Positions 10,514 through 21,123 of a stretch of 64,000 nt of DNA are shown one piece after another. The stretch spans positions 62,001-126,000 of the forward strand of contig NZ_JASHHX010000007.1 in assembly GCF_030056575.1 (NCBI RefSeq). Reading direction: 5' to 3'. The position numbers were made by a program, and so were the translations under genes. The notes below the pieces were generated by a model, which saw only the letters and a program-made list of their open reading frames with translations, made no database searches and was not told where the DNA came from. The first letter of the stretch is position 1. Each line of letters opens with the position of its first letter. The DNA is from Rhodoblastus sp. 17X3. GTDB lineage: Bacteria; Pseudomonadota; Alphaproteobacteria; Rhizobiales; Beijerinckiaceae.

Positions 10514-11827
10514 TTAGAAACTTTCCTTGAGCCATCGGCCGACCCGGCCGAAATAGCCCGCCTGCTGTCGCTCGATCCCCTGCCCCGCACGGCTCGGCTC
10601 GAAATATTCGACATTGGAGAATTGCGGATAGACCAGCAGGCCGACCGCCGCCGAAAAGCCCGGGCTTTTCGCCGATTCCGGCATGCCCTGCACGCCGAGC
10701 GGCCGCCCGACGCGAATCTGCCCGCCAAGGATTCTGCGAGCGGCTTCCGGCAGGCCCGTCAACTGGCTCGTGCCGCCGGTCAGGACGATCCGGCCGCCCG
10801 AAGTCGCCGGGAAGCCCGCCGCCTTGAGGCGATCGCGCGCCAGTTCGAGGATTTCCTCGACGCGGGGACGAATGATGCGCGAAAGCTGCGATTTCGGAAT
10901 ATGCATGGGGCTTTCGCCCTCTTCGCCGACCTGAAGCACCGCGAGCGTCTCGCGGTCGTCGGAGGGCGAGGAGATCGCGCTGCCATAGAGGGTCTTCAGC
11001 CGTTCGGCGTCGGCGAGACGGGTGTTGAGGCCGCGCGCGATGTCCATCGTGACATGCTTGCCGCCGACCGCGATCGCGTCGCCGTGGACGAGACGCCCGT
11101 CGCGGAACACGCCCATGCCGACCGAGCCGCCGCCGAGGTCCATGACGGTCGCGCCGAGCACGGCCTCATCGTCGACCAGCACGGCGAGGCCGGACGCATA
11201 AGGCGTCGCGACGACGGCTTCGATCGACAGATGGCAGCGCTCGATGGCGAGCAGGAGATTGCTGAGGGCCGCGGCGTCCGCGCTGACGACGTGGAGGTCC
11301 GCGCCCAGCCTTTCGCCGATCATGCCTTTGGGATCGCGGATGCCGGAGGCGCCGTCGAGCGAGAAGCCGGTGGGCAGGCTATGCAGGATGGCGCGGCCAT
11401 GCTGGGCCGTGCGCAGGCTGGTGGCCTCCAGCACCCGATGGAGATCGGTCTCGGAGACGCCGTTCACCAGCGGCACGCTGGCCTGGTAATAAGTGGAGCC
11501 GAGGCGCCCGCCGTGATTGGCGACGATGACGCTTTCGACCTGGACCTTGGCCATGCGCTCCGCGGCGTCGACGGCGAGGCGCACCGCCGCTTCGGCCTCG
11601 TCCATGTCGATGACCACGCCGCCCTTGATGCCCCGCGAACGCTGGTGCCCGATACCGAGGATGCGGGTGCGGTGCGTGCGCCCGCGCAGCATGTCGGACG
11701 GCTCGGCCGGGATCAGCTTGGCGATCAGGCAGACGACCTTCGAGGCGCCGACGTCGAGCACGCAAAGGATCGAGCTCTTGCGCGTGGAGATCGGCTTGAT
11801 CCGGGGCAGATGCACGGAAGCGATCAT
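10514..11827 (-). CDS. ftsA: Cell division protein FtsA
   Basis: 437 residues, actin-like fold. It opens with the phosphate-1 loop [16 protein letters not shown], has [13 protein letters not shown] as phosphate-2 and [13 protein letters not shown] as the adenosine motif. It ends in an amphipathic helix (GRWLKESF) that anchors the protein to the membrane. FtsA tethers FtsZ filaments to the inner membrane. Its start overlaps the ftsQ stop by 4 bases, and ftsZ follows after a 94-base gap. Confidence 0.97.
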   Translation of the reverse strand: MIASVHLPRIKPISTRKSSILCVLDVGASKVVCLIAKLIPAEPSDMLRGRTHRTRILGIGHQRSRGIKGGVVIDMDEAEAAVRLAVDAAERMAKVQVESVIVANHGGRLGSTYYQASVPLVNGVSETDLHRVLEATSLRTAQHGRAILHSLPTGFSLDGASGIRDPKGMIGERLGADLHVVSADAAALSNLLLAIERCHLSIEAVVATPYASGLAVLVDDEAVLGATVMDLGGGSVGMGVFRDGRLVHGDAIAVGGKHVTMDIARGLNTRLADAERLKTLYGSAISSPSDDRETLAVLQVGEEGESPMHIPKSQLSRIIRPRVEEILELARDRLKAAGFPATSGGRIVLTGGTSQLTGLPEAARRILGGQIRVGRPLGVQGMPESAKSPGFSAAVGLLVYPQFSNVEYFEPSRAGQGIERQQAGYFGRVGRWLKESF

Positions 11828-12831
11828 ATATGCGCTCCCTTGCCATGCGACTTGGCCGCTTCGCGCGCGGCGGCGGCTTCTTCCGTGAGGCGGACGTAGA
11901 GCTTGCCCGGGATGCGCAGGTCGAGCGAGACGACGTCCTTTTCGAGCACACGGGCCTCCTGTTCGAGCCGCGCCAGCCGGGCCACGGCGGCCTTGGCGTT
12001 GACTTCAGGCAGCATGACGTCCACGCCCGACGCCATTTTCAGCGTCCAGCGCCGCTGAGACACCAGAATTCCGGCGCGAATCTTGCCTCGCAAATCGCCG
12101 GCGGCATCGAGCAGGCCGAGATATTCGTCGATGCGCTGGTTGGCGCCCTCGCCCACGACGAAAGGCAGAGATTCAAATTTGGGGTCGCGCAACGCGTCGA
12201 TCGGCTCGCCGTCGGCTGCGATGATCGAGACGGCGCCGTCCTTCTGCCACAGGCCGTAGGGGCGGCGCTCGGTCACGTCGATCACCAGACGGTCAGGGAA
12301 CAGTTTGCGCACGCTCACGTTCTTGACCAGCGGCAGCGCGAGCAGCTTGCTCCGCATCTGGTCGACATCGAGGAACATCAGCGATTGCTTGGCGTCCACG
12401 CCCGCGGCGTTCAGGATTTGCGCCTCGGTCAGCTCGATCTGGCCCGCAATGGTCACGGAATCGATTCCGAAGCCGAGCGCGCGCGCGGCCATGTCGCGCG
12501 GCCGGCCGTAATCATGGATGAAATCCTGATATTGCCCGCCGGCAGACGCGCCGAGATAAGTGATTCCGGCGAGAAAGGCGATGACCAGGCTGGAGCCGAG
12601 GCCTGGAAGGCGCAAGAAGCCGACCAGCTTGCCTTCGCCGCCGCGCGGTCCCCGGCGCGAGCGCATGGGAGTCTTGTTCCTGGAAGCCTTGACCTGGCTC
12701 AGGCCGCGCGGACGCAGCAAGGAGAAGCCAGGCGCCGGGCTCGCCGGCCCGGCGGCAAATGCGGCGCGCGGCGAAGCCAGGGCTGGATCCAGCCCGTTTA
12801 CCGATCGCAGGAGGCGTCGTGCACCATCCAT
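11824..12831 (-). CDS. ftsQ: Cell division protein FtsQ
   Basis: 335 residues. It has a long basic cytoplasmic N-terminal part, one membrane helix near residues 75-95 (LVIAFLAGITYLGA), a POTRA domain beginning VTIAGQIELTEAQIL, and a periplasmic FtsQ domain with RKLFPDRLVIDVTERRPYGLW. FtsQ links early and late divisome proteins. The start at 12831 overlaps the end of ddl by 34 bases; internal starts would still keep the membrane helix. Confidence 0.95.
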   Translation of the reverse strand: MDGARRLLRSVNGLDPALASPRAAFAAGPASPAPGFSLLRPRGLSQVKASRNKTPMRSRRGPRGGEGKLVGFLRLPGLGSSLVIAFLAGITYLGASAGGQYQDFIHDYGRPRDMAARALGFGIDSVTIAGQIELTEAQILNAAGVDAKQSLMFLDVDQMRSKLLALPLVKNVSVRKLFPDRLVIDVTERRPYGLWQKDGAVSIIAADGEPIDALRDPKFESLPFVVGEGANQRIDEYLGLLDAAGDLRGKIRAGILVSQRRWTLKMASGVDVMLPEVNAKAAVARLARLEQEARVLEKDVVSLDLRIPGKLYVRLTEEAAAAREAAKSHGKGAHI

Positions 12832-13721
12832 TTCACAAGCTCACCGAACGAAATGCCGGCATATGCGGCCAATTCCGGCGCTAGCGAGGTCTCTGTCATG
12901 CCCGGTTGCGTGTTGACTTCCAACACGACGAGCTCGCCCGTACCTCCGGGGCGATCGTCGTAACGGAAGTCGGTCCGGCTTACGCCGCGACAGCCCAGAG
13001 ACCTGTGCGCCTTCAAAGCCAACTCTTGGATGATTTGGTAAATATTTTCTTTAACTTTTGCCGGAAGTTCGTGAATAGACCCTCCTGGCGCATATTTCGC
13101 ATTGAAGTCGTACCAGCCTCCACCAGCGGCCTTGATCTCGATCACATCAAGCGCCCGATCGCCCATCACGGCGCAGGTCAGCTCCCGTCCGGCGATGTAT
13201 TTTTCGGCCAGCATCAGGTCGCCATGGGACCAATCGGCGCGCAGCAGCTCCTGCGGCGGATGGGAGGTTCCCTCCTGCACGATGAACACGCCATAGGACG
13301 AGCCTTCCGACACCGGCTTCAGCACATAGGGTGGCGGCAGCACATGCTCCTTCGCCGCCTCGAACCGCGTGACGACCTTGCCGGAGGGGACCGGAACGCC
13401 CGCCGCCGCCATGACGATCTTGGCCTTGTCCTTGTTCGCGGCCAGCGCCGAAGCGAGCACGCCCGAATGGGTATAGGGAATGCGCAACAGCTCCAGCACG
13501 CCCTGGATGATTCCGTCTTCGCCGCCCGGCCCGTGCAGGGCGTTGAGCGCGACATCGGGCTTCAGCCGGGTCAGGACGCTGGCCACGTCGCGGCAGACGT
13601 CGACGCGCGAGACCTGGAAACCTTCCGACTCGAGCGCCCGGGCGCAGGCCTCGCCGGAGCGCAGGCTGACGCTGCGTTCGCTGGAAAGGCCTCCCATCAG
13701 AACCGCGACATGTTTGGTCAT
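12798..13721 (-). CDS. ddl: D-alanine--D-alanine ligase
   Basis: 307 residues, ATP-grasp fold. The N terminus VAVLMGGLSSERSVSLRSG is the family hallmark, followed by LHGPGGEDG, the ATP-binding KPVSEGSSYGV and the C-terminal metal-binding VLEVNTQPGMTE. It makes the D-Ala-D-Ala dipeptide that MurF adds to the UDP-muropeptide. It sits between murB (64 bases upstream) and ftsQ (overlapping), the usual order. Confidence 0.97.
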   Translation of the reverse strand: MTKHVAVLMGGLSSERSVSLRSGEACARALESEGFQVSRVDVCRDVASVLTRLKPDVALNALHGPGGEDGIIQGVLELLRIPYTHSGVLASALAANKDKAKIVMAAAGVPVPSGKVVTRFEAAKEHVLPPPYVLKPVSEGSSYGVFIVQEGTSHPPQELLRADWSHGDLMLAEKYIAGRELTCAVMGDRALDVIEIKAAGGGWYDFNAKYAPGGSIHELPAKVKENIYQIIQELALKAHRSLGCRGVSRTDFRYDDRPGGTGELVVLEVNTQPGMTETSLAPELAAYAGISFGELVKWMVHDASCDR

Positions 13722-13785
13722 TTGCTTGTCCTCTCAACGGCCGTCCCAGCGAGGAGGCTCGGCCCGCCCTGACGGAGCGTGACGG

Positions 13786-14721
13786 TTACGCCAGGCTTTT
13801 CACGCCGATGCGCTTGATTTCCCAATGCAGATCCACGCCCGTCGCCGCTTTCACGCGGGCGCGCACCTCGTCGCCGAGGTTTTCGATGTCGGCGGCGGTC
13901 GCCGCGCCGCGATTGATCAGGAAGTTGCAGTGCATTTCCGACACCTGCGCGTCGCCGACGACGAGACCGCGACAGCCGGCGCGGTCGATCAGCTGCCACG
14001 CCTTCTCGCCGGGCGGGTTCTTGAAGGTGGAGCCGCCGGTCTTTTCGCGGATCGGCTGCGATTGCTCGCGCGCCTCGGTGATCCGGTCCATTTCCGCCAG
14101 AATTTCCGCCGGATCGCCGGGGCGGCCCTGAAACAGCGCACTGGTGAAGATGACGTCCTCGGGCGCGCCGCTGTGGCGATAGGTCATGTGCAGGTCCGCG
14201 ACCGGGAATTCACGGATCGCGCCGCTGCGGTCCACGCCGCGCGCGGAGACGAGAACGTCCTTGGTTTCGCCGCCATGGGCGCCGGCGTTCATTCGCAAGG
14301 CGCCGCCGATCGCGCCGGGAATGCCGCGCAAAAAGGCCAGCCCGCCAAGGCCCGCATCGGCCGCCGCCTTGGCGACGCGCATGTCCGGCGCGCAGGCGCC
14401 CGCCCGCAGGCGATGGCCCGGCTCGATGGAGATTTCGCCAAAGGCCTTGCCGCCAAGACGGATCACCACGCCTTCAACGCCGCCGTCGCGCACGATCAGA
14501 TTGGAGCCAAGCCCGATGGTTGTAACAGGGACGTCCAGCGGCAGGTTTTGCAGAAAATAAGCGAGATCGGCCTCGTCCGCCGGGCTGAACAGGACTTCGG
14601 CCGGGCCGCCGACGCGAAACCAGGTGAAGGGCGCCAAAGGCTGGCGCGCCGCGAGCCGCCCGCGCAGCTCCGGCATTTTTTCCGCGAGCGCCGCCGCGAG
14701 GTCCTTCGTTTCAACGCTCAT
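13786..14721 (-). CDS. murB: UDP-N-acetylenolpyruvoylglucosamine reductase
   Basis: 311 residues with the FAD-binding start [13 protein letters not shown], the [20 protein letters not shown] loop, the [19 protein letters not shown] substrate loop and the STFKNPPG catalytic Ser region of class I/II MurB. It reduces the enolpyruvyl group to give UDP-MurNAc. The ATG overlaps the stop of the amidotransferase gene upstream by 4 bases (ATGA), suggesting coupled translation. Confidence 0.97.
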   Translation of the reverse strand: MSVETKDLAAALAEKMPELRGRLAARQPLAPFTWFRVGGPAEVLFSPADEADLAYFLQNLPLDVPVTTIGLGSNLIVRDGGVEGVVIRLGGKAFGEISIEPGHRLRAGACAPDMRVAKAAADAGLGGLAFLRGIPGAIGGALRMNAGAHGGETKDVLVSARGVDRSGAIREFPVADLHMTYRHSGAPEDVIFTSALFQGRPGDPAEILAEMDRITEAREQSQPIREKTGGSTFKNPPGEKAWQLIDRAGCRGLVVGDAQVSEMHCNFLINRGAATAADIENLGDEVRARVKAATGVDLHWEIKRIGVKSLA

Positions 14722-15419
14722 GCGAAGGCTCCTTCGAACCAGGCGCGGAAGAGCTTCTTGCCCGCTTCCGCCGTCGCCGCGCCATATCGCGCCGCCTGAA
14801 CGCGCAGCTCGCGCGGATCGATCCCGGCCTTGCCCAACTCGACCGCATGGCCGATCAACCAGGCTTCAAGCATAGACGGCTCGACCTCGGCATGGAATTG
14901 CAGCCCCAGCGCATGGGAGCCGAGCGCAAAGGCCTGATTGGGGCAAAAGGCGGTGAAGGCGAGGCGCTTCGCCCCGGCAGGCAAGTCAAAGGCGTCGCCG
15001 TGCCAGTGCAGGGCCATTTCGCCCTCCAGCGCGGCGAGCGGCGATGCGCGGCCTTCATCGGTCAGGGTCAGCGGCGCATAGCCGATTTCCTTGGCCGGCC
15101 CTGGCGCGACCCGGGCGCCGAGCGCCGCCGCCATCAATTGCGCGCCGAGGCAAATGCCGAGCGTCGGCTTCTGCGCCGCAAGCCGCGCGCCGATGGCCGC
15201 CGTCTCCTCGATCAGGAACGGATAGGCCTCGGTTTCGTAAACGCCGATCGGCCCGCCCAGCACGACCAGCAGATCGCAGGACTGGATTTCTTCCCCCGGA
15301 AAGGGATCGACGCCGACCTCGCAGATGCGGGTGACGAAGCCGCCGGCATGCAGTTGCGCCGCGAGCACGCCAAGGCCCTCGAACGCGACATGGCGCAGGA
15401 CGAGGCAGCTCCGGCTCAC
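14718..15419 (-). CDS. Class I glutamine amidotransferase domain protein between murC and murB
   Basis: 233 residues from a GTG at 15419 that overlaps the murC stop (GTGA). The frame is open further upstream, but inside murC. It is a stand-alone GATase of the GMP-synthase-like type: [12 protein letters not shown], the nucleophile elbow LGICLGAQ (Cys90), HWHGDAF and a C-terminal FHAEVEP with the His-Glu of the triad. Such domains release ammonia from glutamine or act as gamma-glutamyl hydrolases. No synthetase partner is fused. Overlaps with murC and murB on both sides tie its expression to peptidoglycan synthesis, but its substrate is unknown. Confidence 0.9.
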   Translation of the reverse strand: MSRSCLVLRHVAFEGLGVLAAQLHAGGFVTRICEVGVDPFPGEEIQSCDLLVVLGGPIGVYETEAYPFLIEETAAIGARLAAQKPTLGICLGAQLMAAALGARVAPGPAKEIGYAPLTLTDEGRASPLAALEGEMALHWHGDAFDLPAGAKRLAFTAFCPNQAFALGSHALGLQFHAEVEPSMLEAWLIGHAVELGKAGIDPRELRVQAARYGAATAEAGKKLFRAWFEGAFA

Positions 15420-16825
15420 AAGGCGTCTCCCGCCGCCAGCTGATCCGGCAGCGCATAGGCCCATTGCGTGATATTGCCGGCGCCAAGCAGCACGACATAA
15501 TCCCCCGGCGCGGCGAGATCGCGGATCATGTCGGGCAGGTCGTCGGGACGCGGCAGGGCCAGAGCCTGACGATGGCCGTGGGCCTTGATGGCGGAGACCA
15601 GCGCCTCCTTGCTGACGCCTTCGATCGGCGCCTCGCCGGCTGCATAAACATCGGCGACGATGACGACATCAGCGTCGTTGAAACAGGTCGCAAACTGGTC
15701 GAACAGGCTTTGCAACCGGGTGTAGCGATGCGGCTGCACCACGGCGATCACCTTGTGCTCGGTCGAGGCGCGGGCGGCGCGCAGCACGGCCGCGATTTCG
15801 ACCGGGTGATGGCCGTAATCATCGAAAATGATCGCGCCTTTCCATTCGCCGGTGCGGGTGAAGCGGCGCTTGACGCCGCCGAAGGCGGCCAACCCCTTCG
15901 TGATGTTCTCGATGCTGACGCCGAGCTGCCAGGCGACCGCGATCGCCGCCGTGGCGTTCAGCGCGTTGTGATGGCCGGGCATGGGCAGGACCAGATCAGC
16001 CAGCACTTCCTCGCGCCCCTGCTGGCGGTCGCGAAGCGTGACATTGAAGCGCGACAAGCCGCCCGTCAGGTCGATATTGGAGAGCCGCACGTCGGCCTGC
16101 GGGTTCTCGCCATAGGTGACGACGCGGCGGTCCTCGATCTTGCCGACCAGCTCCTGCACGGTCGGATGGTCGAGGCACATCACCGCGAAGCCATAGAAGG
16201 GCAGGTTTTCGACGAAGAAGCGGAAGGCCTCCTTGATGGCGTCGAAGGTCTTGAAATGATCGAGATGCTCGGGGTCGATATTGGTGACGACGGCGACATC
16301 GGCGGGCAGCTTCAGGAAGGTGCCGTCGCTCTCGTCGGCCTCCACAACCATCCACTCCCCCGCGCCGAGACGGGCGTTGGTGCCATAGGCGTTGATGATG
16401 CCGCCATTGATGACTGTTGGATCAAGGCCGCCGGCGTCGAGCAGGGTCGCGACCAGCGAGGTCGTCGTGGTCTTGCCATGGGTGCCCGCGATCGCGACGC
16501 ATTGCTTGAGCCGCATCAGCTCGGCGAGCATTTCGGCGCGGCGCACCACTGGCAGGCGCTTTTCGCGCGCTCCGGCCAGTTCCGGATTGTCGCGCTTGAT
16601 GGCGGTCGAGACGACCACCACGGCGGCTTCGCCGAGGTTTTTGGCGTTATGGCCGAGGAAGATGCGCGCGCCCTTGTCGCGCAGACGCTTGACATTGGCG
16701 TTGTCGGAGGCGTCCGAGCCCTGCACGTCATAGCCGAGGTTAAGCAGCACTTCGGCGATGCCCGACATGCCGATGCCGCCGATTCCGACGAAATGAATGG
16801 GGCCAAGTTTGCTCGGCAATTTCAT
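15416..16825 (-). CDS. murC: UDP-N-acetylmuramate--L-alanine ligase
   Basis: 469 residues. The N-terminal Rossmann part has [17 protein letters not shown], the ATP loop reads [11 protein letters not shown], the central domain has EADESDGTF and [10 protein letters not shown], and the C-terminal domain holds [11 protein letters not shown]. This is the first Mur ligase, adding L-Ala to UDP-MurNAc. It lies 24 bases after the DinB-like gene and overlaps the amidotransferase gene. Confidence 0.98.
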   Translation of the reverse strand: MKLPSKLGPIHFVGIGGIGMSGIAEVLLNLGYDVQGSDASDNANVKRLRDKGARIFLGHNAKNLGEAAVVVVSTAIKRDNPELAGAREKRLPVVRRAEMLAELMRLKQCVAIAGTHGKTTTTSLVATLLDAGGLDPTVINGGIINAYGTNARLGAGEWMVVEADESDGTFLKLPADVAVVTNIDPEHLDHFKTFDAIKEAFRFFVENLPFYGFAVMCLDHPTVQELVGKIEDRRVVTYGENPQADVRLSNIDLTGGLSRFNVTLRDRQQGREEVLADLVLPMPGHHNALNATAAIAVAWQLGVSIENITKGLAAFGGVKRRFTRTGEWKGAIIFDDYGHHPVEIAAVLRAARASTEHKVIAVVQPHRYTRLQSLFDQFATCFNDADVVIVADVYAAGEAPIEGVSKEALVSAIKAHGHRQALALPRPDDLPDMIRDLAAPGDYVVLLGAGNITQWAYALPDQLAAGDAL

Positions 16826-16849
16826 TTTTGCGACTCCAATGAATTGGGC

Positions 16850-17353
16850 TCAGACCACGCGCGGCATCAGGATCAGGTCGGTGTCCTTCGGCTTCGCGCC
16901 AAGGGCGGTGAGCAGCGCATGGACCTGTCCGCGATGATGGGCCTGGTGGTTGAACATGTGAGTGACGGCGATCCAGCGCGGTTGGCGGGCTTCGCCGCCC
17001 AGCAGGGCGGAGCGCCAGACGAGGTCGCCGGCGAGGTCGGCGGGAACGAGACCTCCCGCCCATGAGACGATGGAATCGTCCATTTCGGCGCGGCGCTGGA
17101 CGAAAAAGTCCCAATCGGCCGAGTGTTCGACGCCGGGAAAGGGCGTTTCAGGGCGCGGCAGGCCAGCGAGACGGCTCATCCACATTTCATCCGCCCAGAG
17201 CAGGTGGTTGAGGCTGCCGTGGACCGATTTGAAAAAGGCGCCGCGGTCCTCGCGCCTCTGCACGTCGGTCAGGCCCGAGGCGGCCGCGAGAAGGCTGGCG
17301 TTCTGCCATTTGTTATAGGCGGCAAAAGTCTGGACATAACCGGGATCGATCAT
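16850..17353 (-). CDS. DinB family protein inserted between murG and murC
   Basis: 167 residues, predicted four-helix bundle of the DinB/DUF664 type. It starts with FAAYNKWQN, has the metal-ligand His in SVHGSLNHLLWAD and the paired His in FNHQAHHRGQVH near residues 135-145, matching the three-His site of the family. Members are metal-binding proteins, some being thiol-dependent transferases, and many are uncharacterised. It is spaced 27 bases from murG and 24 from murC on the same strand, so it is very likely cotranscribed. A role in cell-wall synthesis is not established. Confidence 0.88.
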   Translation of the reverse strand: MIDPGYVQTFAAYNKWQNASLLAAASGLTDVQRREDRGAFFKSVHGSLNHLLWADEMWMSRLAGLPRPETPFPGVEHSADWDFFVQRRAEMDDSIVSWAGGLVPADLAGDLVWRSALLGGEARQPRWIAVTHMFNHQAHHRGQVHALLTALGAKPKDTDLILMPRVV

Positions 17354-17380
17354 GGGCCTCGCTCGCGCTGGGGACCGCCG

Positions 17381-18478
17381 TCAAAGCCCGGCGGTTTTGA
17401 GCGCCAGATCGGCCAGACGTTCGGCGGCGTCGGGAATGCCTGCGCTCTTGGCCGCTTGCGCGCGCCGCGTCAAGTCTTTTGGCTCGGCGAGCGCCCGCGA
17501 GAGCCTCTCGGCCAGCCAGTCCGGGGTGAAACCGGTCTGGCGCATCACCTCCGCGGCCCCTGTTTTGGCCAGATGGGCGGCGTTGGCCGCCTGATCGGCG
17601 TCCAGCGCATGGGGGAAAGGCACCAGGATCGACGGGCGCCCGATCACCGCCAGCTCCGACACCGTCGAGGCGCCGGAGCGCCCCAGCACGAGATGGGATT
17701 GGGCGATCCGCAATGGCAGGTCCGCGAAGAAAGGCGCCGCCTCGAAGGCCACGTTCAGCCGCGTATAGGCTTCCTGCACCCGGGCGAGATCTTCGCCGCG
17801 CGCCTGCTGCACGATGACAAGCCGCGCGCGCAGTTCGGGCGGCAGCAAGGCGACGGCGGCGGGCGCGACGTCCGACATGATGCGGGCGCCCTGCGACCCG
17901 CCCGTCACAAGCAGATGGAGCTTGCCGTCGGCGAAATCCGGGAAAGGCAGCGCCGCCGCCTCCAGCACCGCCGGACGCACCGGATTGCCGACCAGCACGA
18001 CCTTTGCGCGCAAGGCCTCGGAAAGGCCGTCGAGCGTCGGGAAGCCGCTCGCGATGACCTGCGCGCGCTGGCTCAGGAAGCGGTTGGCGCGGCCCATCAC
18101 CGCATTCTGCTCATGCAGGATCAGCGGAATTCCGCGCAGCGAGGCCGCGAGCGCAGGCGGCACGGTCGGATAGCCGCCAAAGGACACCACGACGCGCGGC
18201 TTGATGCGGCCCAGCAGGCCATAGGCCTCGACCACGCCCTTCATCAGCGTCAGCGCGGCCCCGGCCTTGGCGAGGACGCCGCCCGAGGTCGGCGTCGCCG
18301 AGGCGATTTCGTGAATCTCCTCGGCGGGAAAATCGCCGCCATATTTCAGCGCGCGTTCGTCGGTGGCGAGTCGCACCCGCGCGCCGCGAGCGACGAGGGC
18401 GTGGGAAAGCGCCTGCGCGGGAAAGAGATGGCCGCCAGTGCCCCCGGCGGCGACAAGAATAAGATTGTCCATGGTCAT
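17381..18478 (-). CDS. murG: UDP-N-acetylglucosamine--lipid I GlcNAc transferase
   Basis: 365 residues from the ATG at 18478, which overlaps the ftsW stop by 4 bases. GT28/GT-B fold: LVAAGGTGGHLFPAQAL at the N terminus, VSFGGYPTVPP, LHEQNAVMGRANR, and in the C-terminal half TGGSQGARIMSD and GRSGASTVSEL. It adds GlcNAc to lipid I at the inner face of the membrane to form lipid II. Confidence 0.97.
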   Translation of the reverse strand: MTMDNLILVAAGGTGGHLFPAQALSHALVARGARVRLATDERALKYGGDFPAEEIHEIASATPTSGGVLAKAGAALTLMKGVVEAYGLLGRIKPRVVVSFGGYPTVPPALAASLRGIPLILHEQNAVMGRANRFLSQRAQVIASGFPTLDGLSEALRAKVVLVGNPVRPAVLEAAALPFPDFADGKLHLLVTGGSQGARIMSDVAPAAVALLPPELRARLVIVQQARGEDLARVQEAYTRLNVAFEAAPFFADLPLRIAQSHLVLGRSGASTVSELAVIGRPSILVPFPHALDADQAANAAHLAKTGAAEVMRQTGFTPDWLAERLSRALAEPKDLTRRAQAAKSAGIPDAAERLADLALKTAGL

Positions 18479-19632
18479 TCCGCCGGCGCCGCGAGCGGCG
18501 CGTCGCCGCGCCGGTCGAACATCAGTTCCGATTTCGGCCTCTTGCGGGTGACGGCGATGAGGAAGCCCATGGAAATGCCCAGCGAGATCAGCGACGAGCC
18601 GCCATAGGAGATGAAGGGCAAGGTCATGCCCTTGGCCGGCATGAGATGCAGGTTCACCGCCATGTTGATGGAGGCCTGCAACCCGAACAGAAGGGCGATC
18701 CCTGCCGTGGCGAAACGGCAGAACGGGTCTTCGTTCCTGGCGGATTTCAGCAGCGCCCGCAGCACGATGAAGGCGAACAGCCCGACGATGCCCATGCAGA
18801 ACAGCAGGCCGAATTCCTCGCCGGTCACGGCGAAGATGAAGTCGGTGTGGGAATCCGGCAGGATGCGCTTCAGCACGCCCTCGCCCGGCCCCTTGCCGAA
18901 CCAACCGCCGGAAATGAAGCTGTCGAGCGCGGTGTCGACCTGAAAGGTGTCGGCGACGCCGCCGGTCTGGCCGGGCTCAAGAAAGTGCATGATGCGCGCG
19001 CGCACATGCGGCACGAATTTATAGGCCAGCATGATCGCGCTGGAGGCGAAGCCGACCAGCCCCGCGAGCCAGATCCAGTGCAGCCCGGCCATGAAGAACA
19101 TGACGCCCCAGACCAGGCAAATCAGCATGGTCTGGCCGAAATCGGGCTGGAGCACGAGCGGCACTACAGTCAGGGGCAGCAGGAAGACTGCGATCCAGTT
19201 CCCGGGAACATCGCGGCGCTTGGCGCCTTCGGAGATCGCCCAGGCGGCGAGGATGACAAAGGCGGGCTTGAGGAATTCCGACGGCTGCACGCCGAAGATC
19301 CAGCGCCGCGCGCCCTTGACCTCATGGCCGAACAGCAGGGCCGCGAACACCAGCCCCATCGAGACGATGTAAAGGAGCAGAGCGGCGCGGCGAACGTGCC
19401 GCGGCGGCAGGAAGGAAAGCCCCAGCATCAAGGCGATCGACGGGATCAGGAATTCGACCTGCCGGTTGACGAAATGGAACGACGGCAAATGCAGGCGATC
19501 GGCCACCGGCGGGCTGCCGGCCATGATCAGGACAAGGCCCAGCACAATGACGGCGCCGATGGCGGCGAGAAGCCAGCGGTCCACCGTCCACCACCAGGCG
19601 GCGGCGATGGAGCGCTCCGCGCGAGAGACCAT
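18475..19632 (-). CDS. ftsW: Septal peptidoglycan glycosyltransferase FtsW
   Basis: 385 residues, SEDS family, about ten membrane helices. It shows the family stretches VQPSEFLKPAFVI, LQPDFGQTMLI and the C-terminal PFISYGGSSLISLGISMGFLIAV. FtsW polymerises lipid II at the septum with FtsI as its transpeptidase partner. A Lys/Arg-rich cytoplasmic tail follows. It lies 69 bases after murD, the only sizeable gap in this half of the cluster. Confidence 0.97.
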   Translation of the reverse strand: MVSRAERSIAAAWWWTVDRWLLAAIGAVIVLGLVLIMAGSPPVADRLHLPSFHFVNRQVEFLIPSIALMLGLSFLPPRHVRRAALLLYIVSMGLVFAALLFGHEVKGARRWIFGVQPSEFLKPAFVILAAWAISEGAKRRDVPGNWIAVFLLPLTVVPLVLQPDFGQTMLICLVWGVMFFMAGLHWIWLAGLVGFASSAIMLAYKFVPHVRARIMHFLEPGQTGGVADTFQVDTALDSFISGGWFGKGPGEGVLKRILPDSHTDFIFAVTGEEFGLLFCMGIVGLFAFIVLRALLKSARNEDPFCRFATAGIALLFGLQASINMAVNLHLMPAKGMTLPFISYGGSSLISLGISMGFLIAVTRKRPKSELMFDRRGDAPLAAPAE

Positions 19633-19701
19633 GGAAACCTCCTTTTTGGCGGCGGAAATCCGCCCTGTTCAGATCACGCGGCGAAGACTCAAAATGAACG
19701 C

Positions 19702-21123
19702 TCAAAACAACGCGCCCTGCGCGCCATTCTCACCCAGCAAAGCTTGAACCTGTTCGCGGAAGGCGTCGCCGCGCTTCTCGAAATTGGCGAACTGGTCATA
19801 GGACGCGCAGGCCGGCGACAGCAGCACGACCGCCTCCGCCGCGCCGCTCCCGGCGGCGTCGCGCGCCGCCGCCGCCGTGGCGACTTCGAGCGTCCCGCAT
19901 TGTTCGTAAGGAACGGCTCCTTCCAGCGTGGCGGCGAAATCCGGCGCCGCCTCGCCGATCAGATAGGCCTTGCGGACCTTGCCGAACAAAGGCCGCAGCG
20001 GCTCGATGCCGCCCGCCTTGGCCTTGCCGCCGATGATCCAGAAAATGTCGTCGAAGCTTTGCAGCGCCTTTTCGGCGGCGTCGGCATTGGTCGCCTTGCT
20101 GTCGTTGACGAAGAGAACGGCGCCCTTGCGCCCGATCTGCTCCATGCGGTGGGCGAGGCCGGGGAAGGAGCGCATGCCGAGGCCGATTTCGTCATGCGCC
20201 AGTCCGAGGCGCTCGCAGGCGGCGAAAGCGGCGGCCGCGTTCTGGCCGTTATGGGCGCCGCGCAAGGCCGGGGCGCGGGCGAGGTCGAACAGGTTCTCTT
20301 CCAGCGTCTTGAGCGCGGGCAGAGCGAATGCGCGGCGCAGGCGGCCGGCCTCGAAGCAGATGCTGGCGAGCGCATTCGGACGGCTGTTGGCGATGCCGAC
20401 GACGGAATGCGACGCGCGCTTCAGATATTGGAAGATCGCTTCGCACCAATCGTCGTCGCGCCCGACGATGGCGAATTCCGAGCCCTCGACCAGTCGCTGT
20501 TTGATGCCGGCGTAATTCTCCATCGAGCCGTGGCGGTCGAGATGGTCCGGCGTCAGATTGAGCAAGAGGCCGACGCTCGGATCGAGCGAAGGCGCGAGAT
20601 CGATCTGGAAGCTCGAACATTCGATTACATGGATGCGGTCGGGCGCAGGCGGCTCCAGATCGAGGATCGGCACGCCGATATTTCCGCCAAGCTGCACGTC
20701 GAAGCCGGCCTCGCGCAGGATATGGGCGATGAGCGCCGTTGTCGTGCTCTTGCCATTGGTGCCGGTGATGGCGACCAGCGGCGCGCCCGGCGCGACCATC
20801 GCGCGCTCGCGGCAGAACAATTCGATGTCGCCGACGATCGGGACGCCCGCCTCATTGGCTTTCTCGGCGCTCCAATGCGGGGACGGATGGGTCAGCGGGG
20901 CGCCCGGCGCCAGCACCAAGGCCGCAAAGCCGGACCAGTCGGCGTCGCGCAGGTCAAACAGATAGATTCCCTCTGCCGCCGCCTTGTCGCGCGCGGCGGG
21001 CGAATCGTCCCAGGCGTTGACCAAAGCGCCGCCCGCGGCGAGCGCCTTGGCGGTGGAGAGGCCGGAGCCGCCGAGGCCGAACAGAGCGATCGATTGCCCG
21101 GCGAGGGAGGTGATCGGAATCAT
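19702..21123 (-). CDS. murD: UDP-N-acetylmuramoyl-L-alanine--D-glutamate ligase
   Basis: 473 residues from the ATG at 21123, which shares one base with the mraY stop (TGATG). Motifs are [16 protein letters not shown] at the N terminus, [14 protein letters not shown] for [15 protein letters not shown] in the central domain and [13 protein letters not shown] before the C-terminal domain. It adds D-Glu to UDP-MurNAc-L-Ala. Confidence 0.97.
   Translation of the reverse strand: MIPITSLAGQSIALFGLGGSGLSTAKALAAGGALVNAWDDSPAARDKAAAEGIYLFDLRDADWSGFAALVLAPGAPLTHPSPHWSAEKANEAGVPIVGDIELFCRERAMVAPGAPLVAITGTNGKSTTTALIAHILREAGFDVQLGGNIGVPILDLEPPAPDRIHVIECSSFQIDLAPSLDPSVGLLLNLTPDHLDRHGSMENYAGIKQRLVEGSEFAIVGRDDDWCEAIFQYLKRASHSVVGIANSRPNALASICFEAGRLRRAFALPALKTLEENLFDLARAPALRGAHNGQNAAAAFAACERLGLAHDEIGLGMRSFPGLAHRMEQIGRKGAVLFVNDSKATNADAAEKALQSFDDIFWIIGGKAKAGGIEPLRPLFGKVRKAYLIGEAAPDFAATLEGAVPYEQCGTLEVATAAAARDAAGSGAAEAVVLLSPACASYDQFANFEKRGDAFREQVQALLGENGAQGALF

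Noticed and set aside
10420-10728. Upstream extension of ftsZ
   Set aside because: The frame is open but lies within ftsA; the ATG at 10419 has a Shine-Dalgarno sequence and begins at the conserved FtsZ N terminus.
14718-15419. GatD of a MurT-GatD lipid II amidation system
   Set aside because: There is no MurT, and the protein fits the GMP-synthase-like GATase group better than the CobB/CobQ-like group of GatD.
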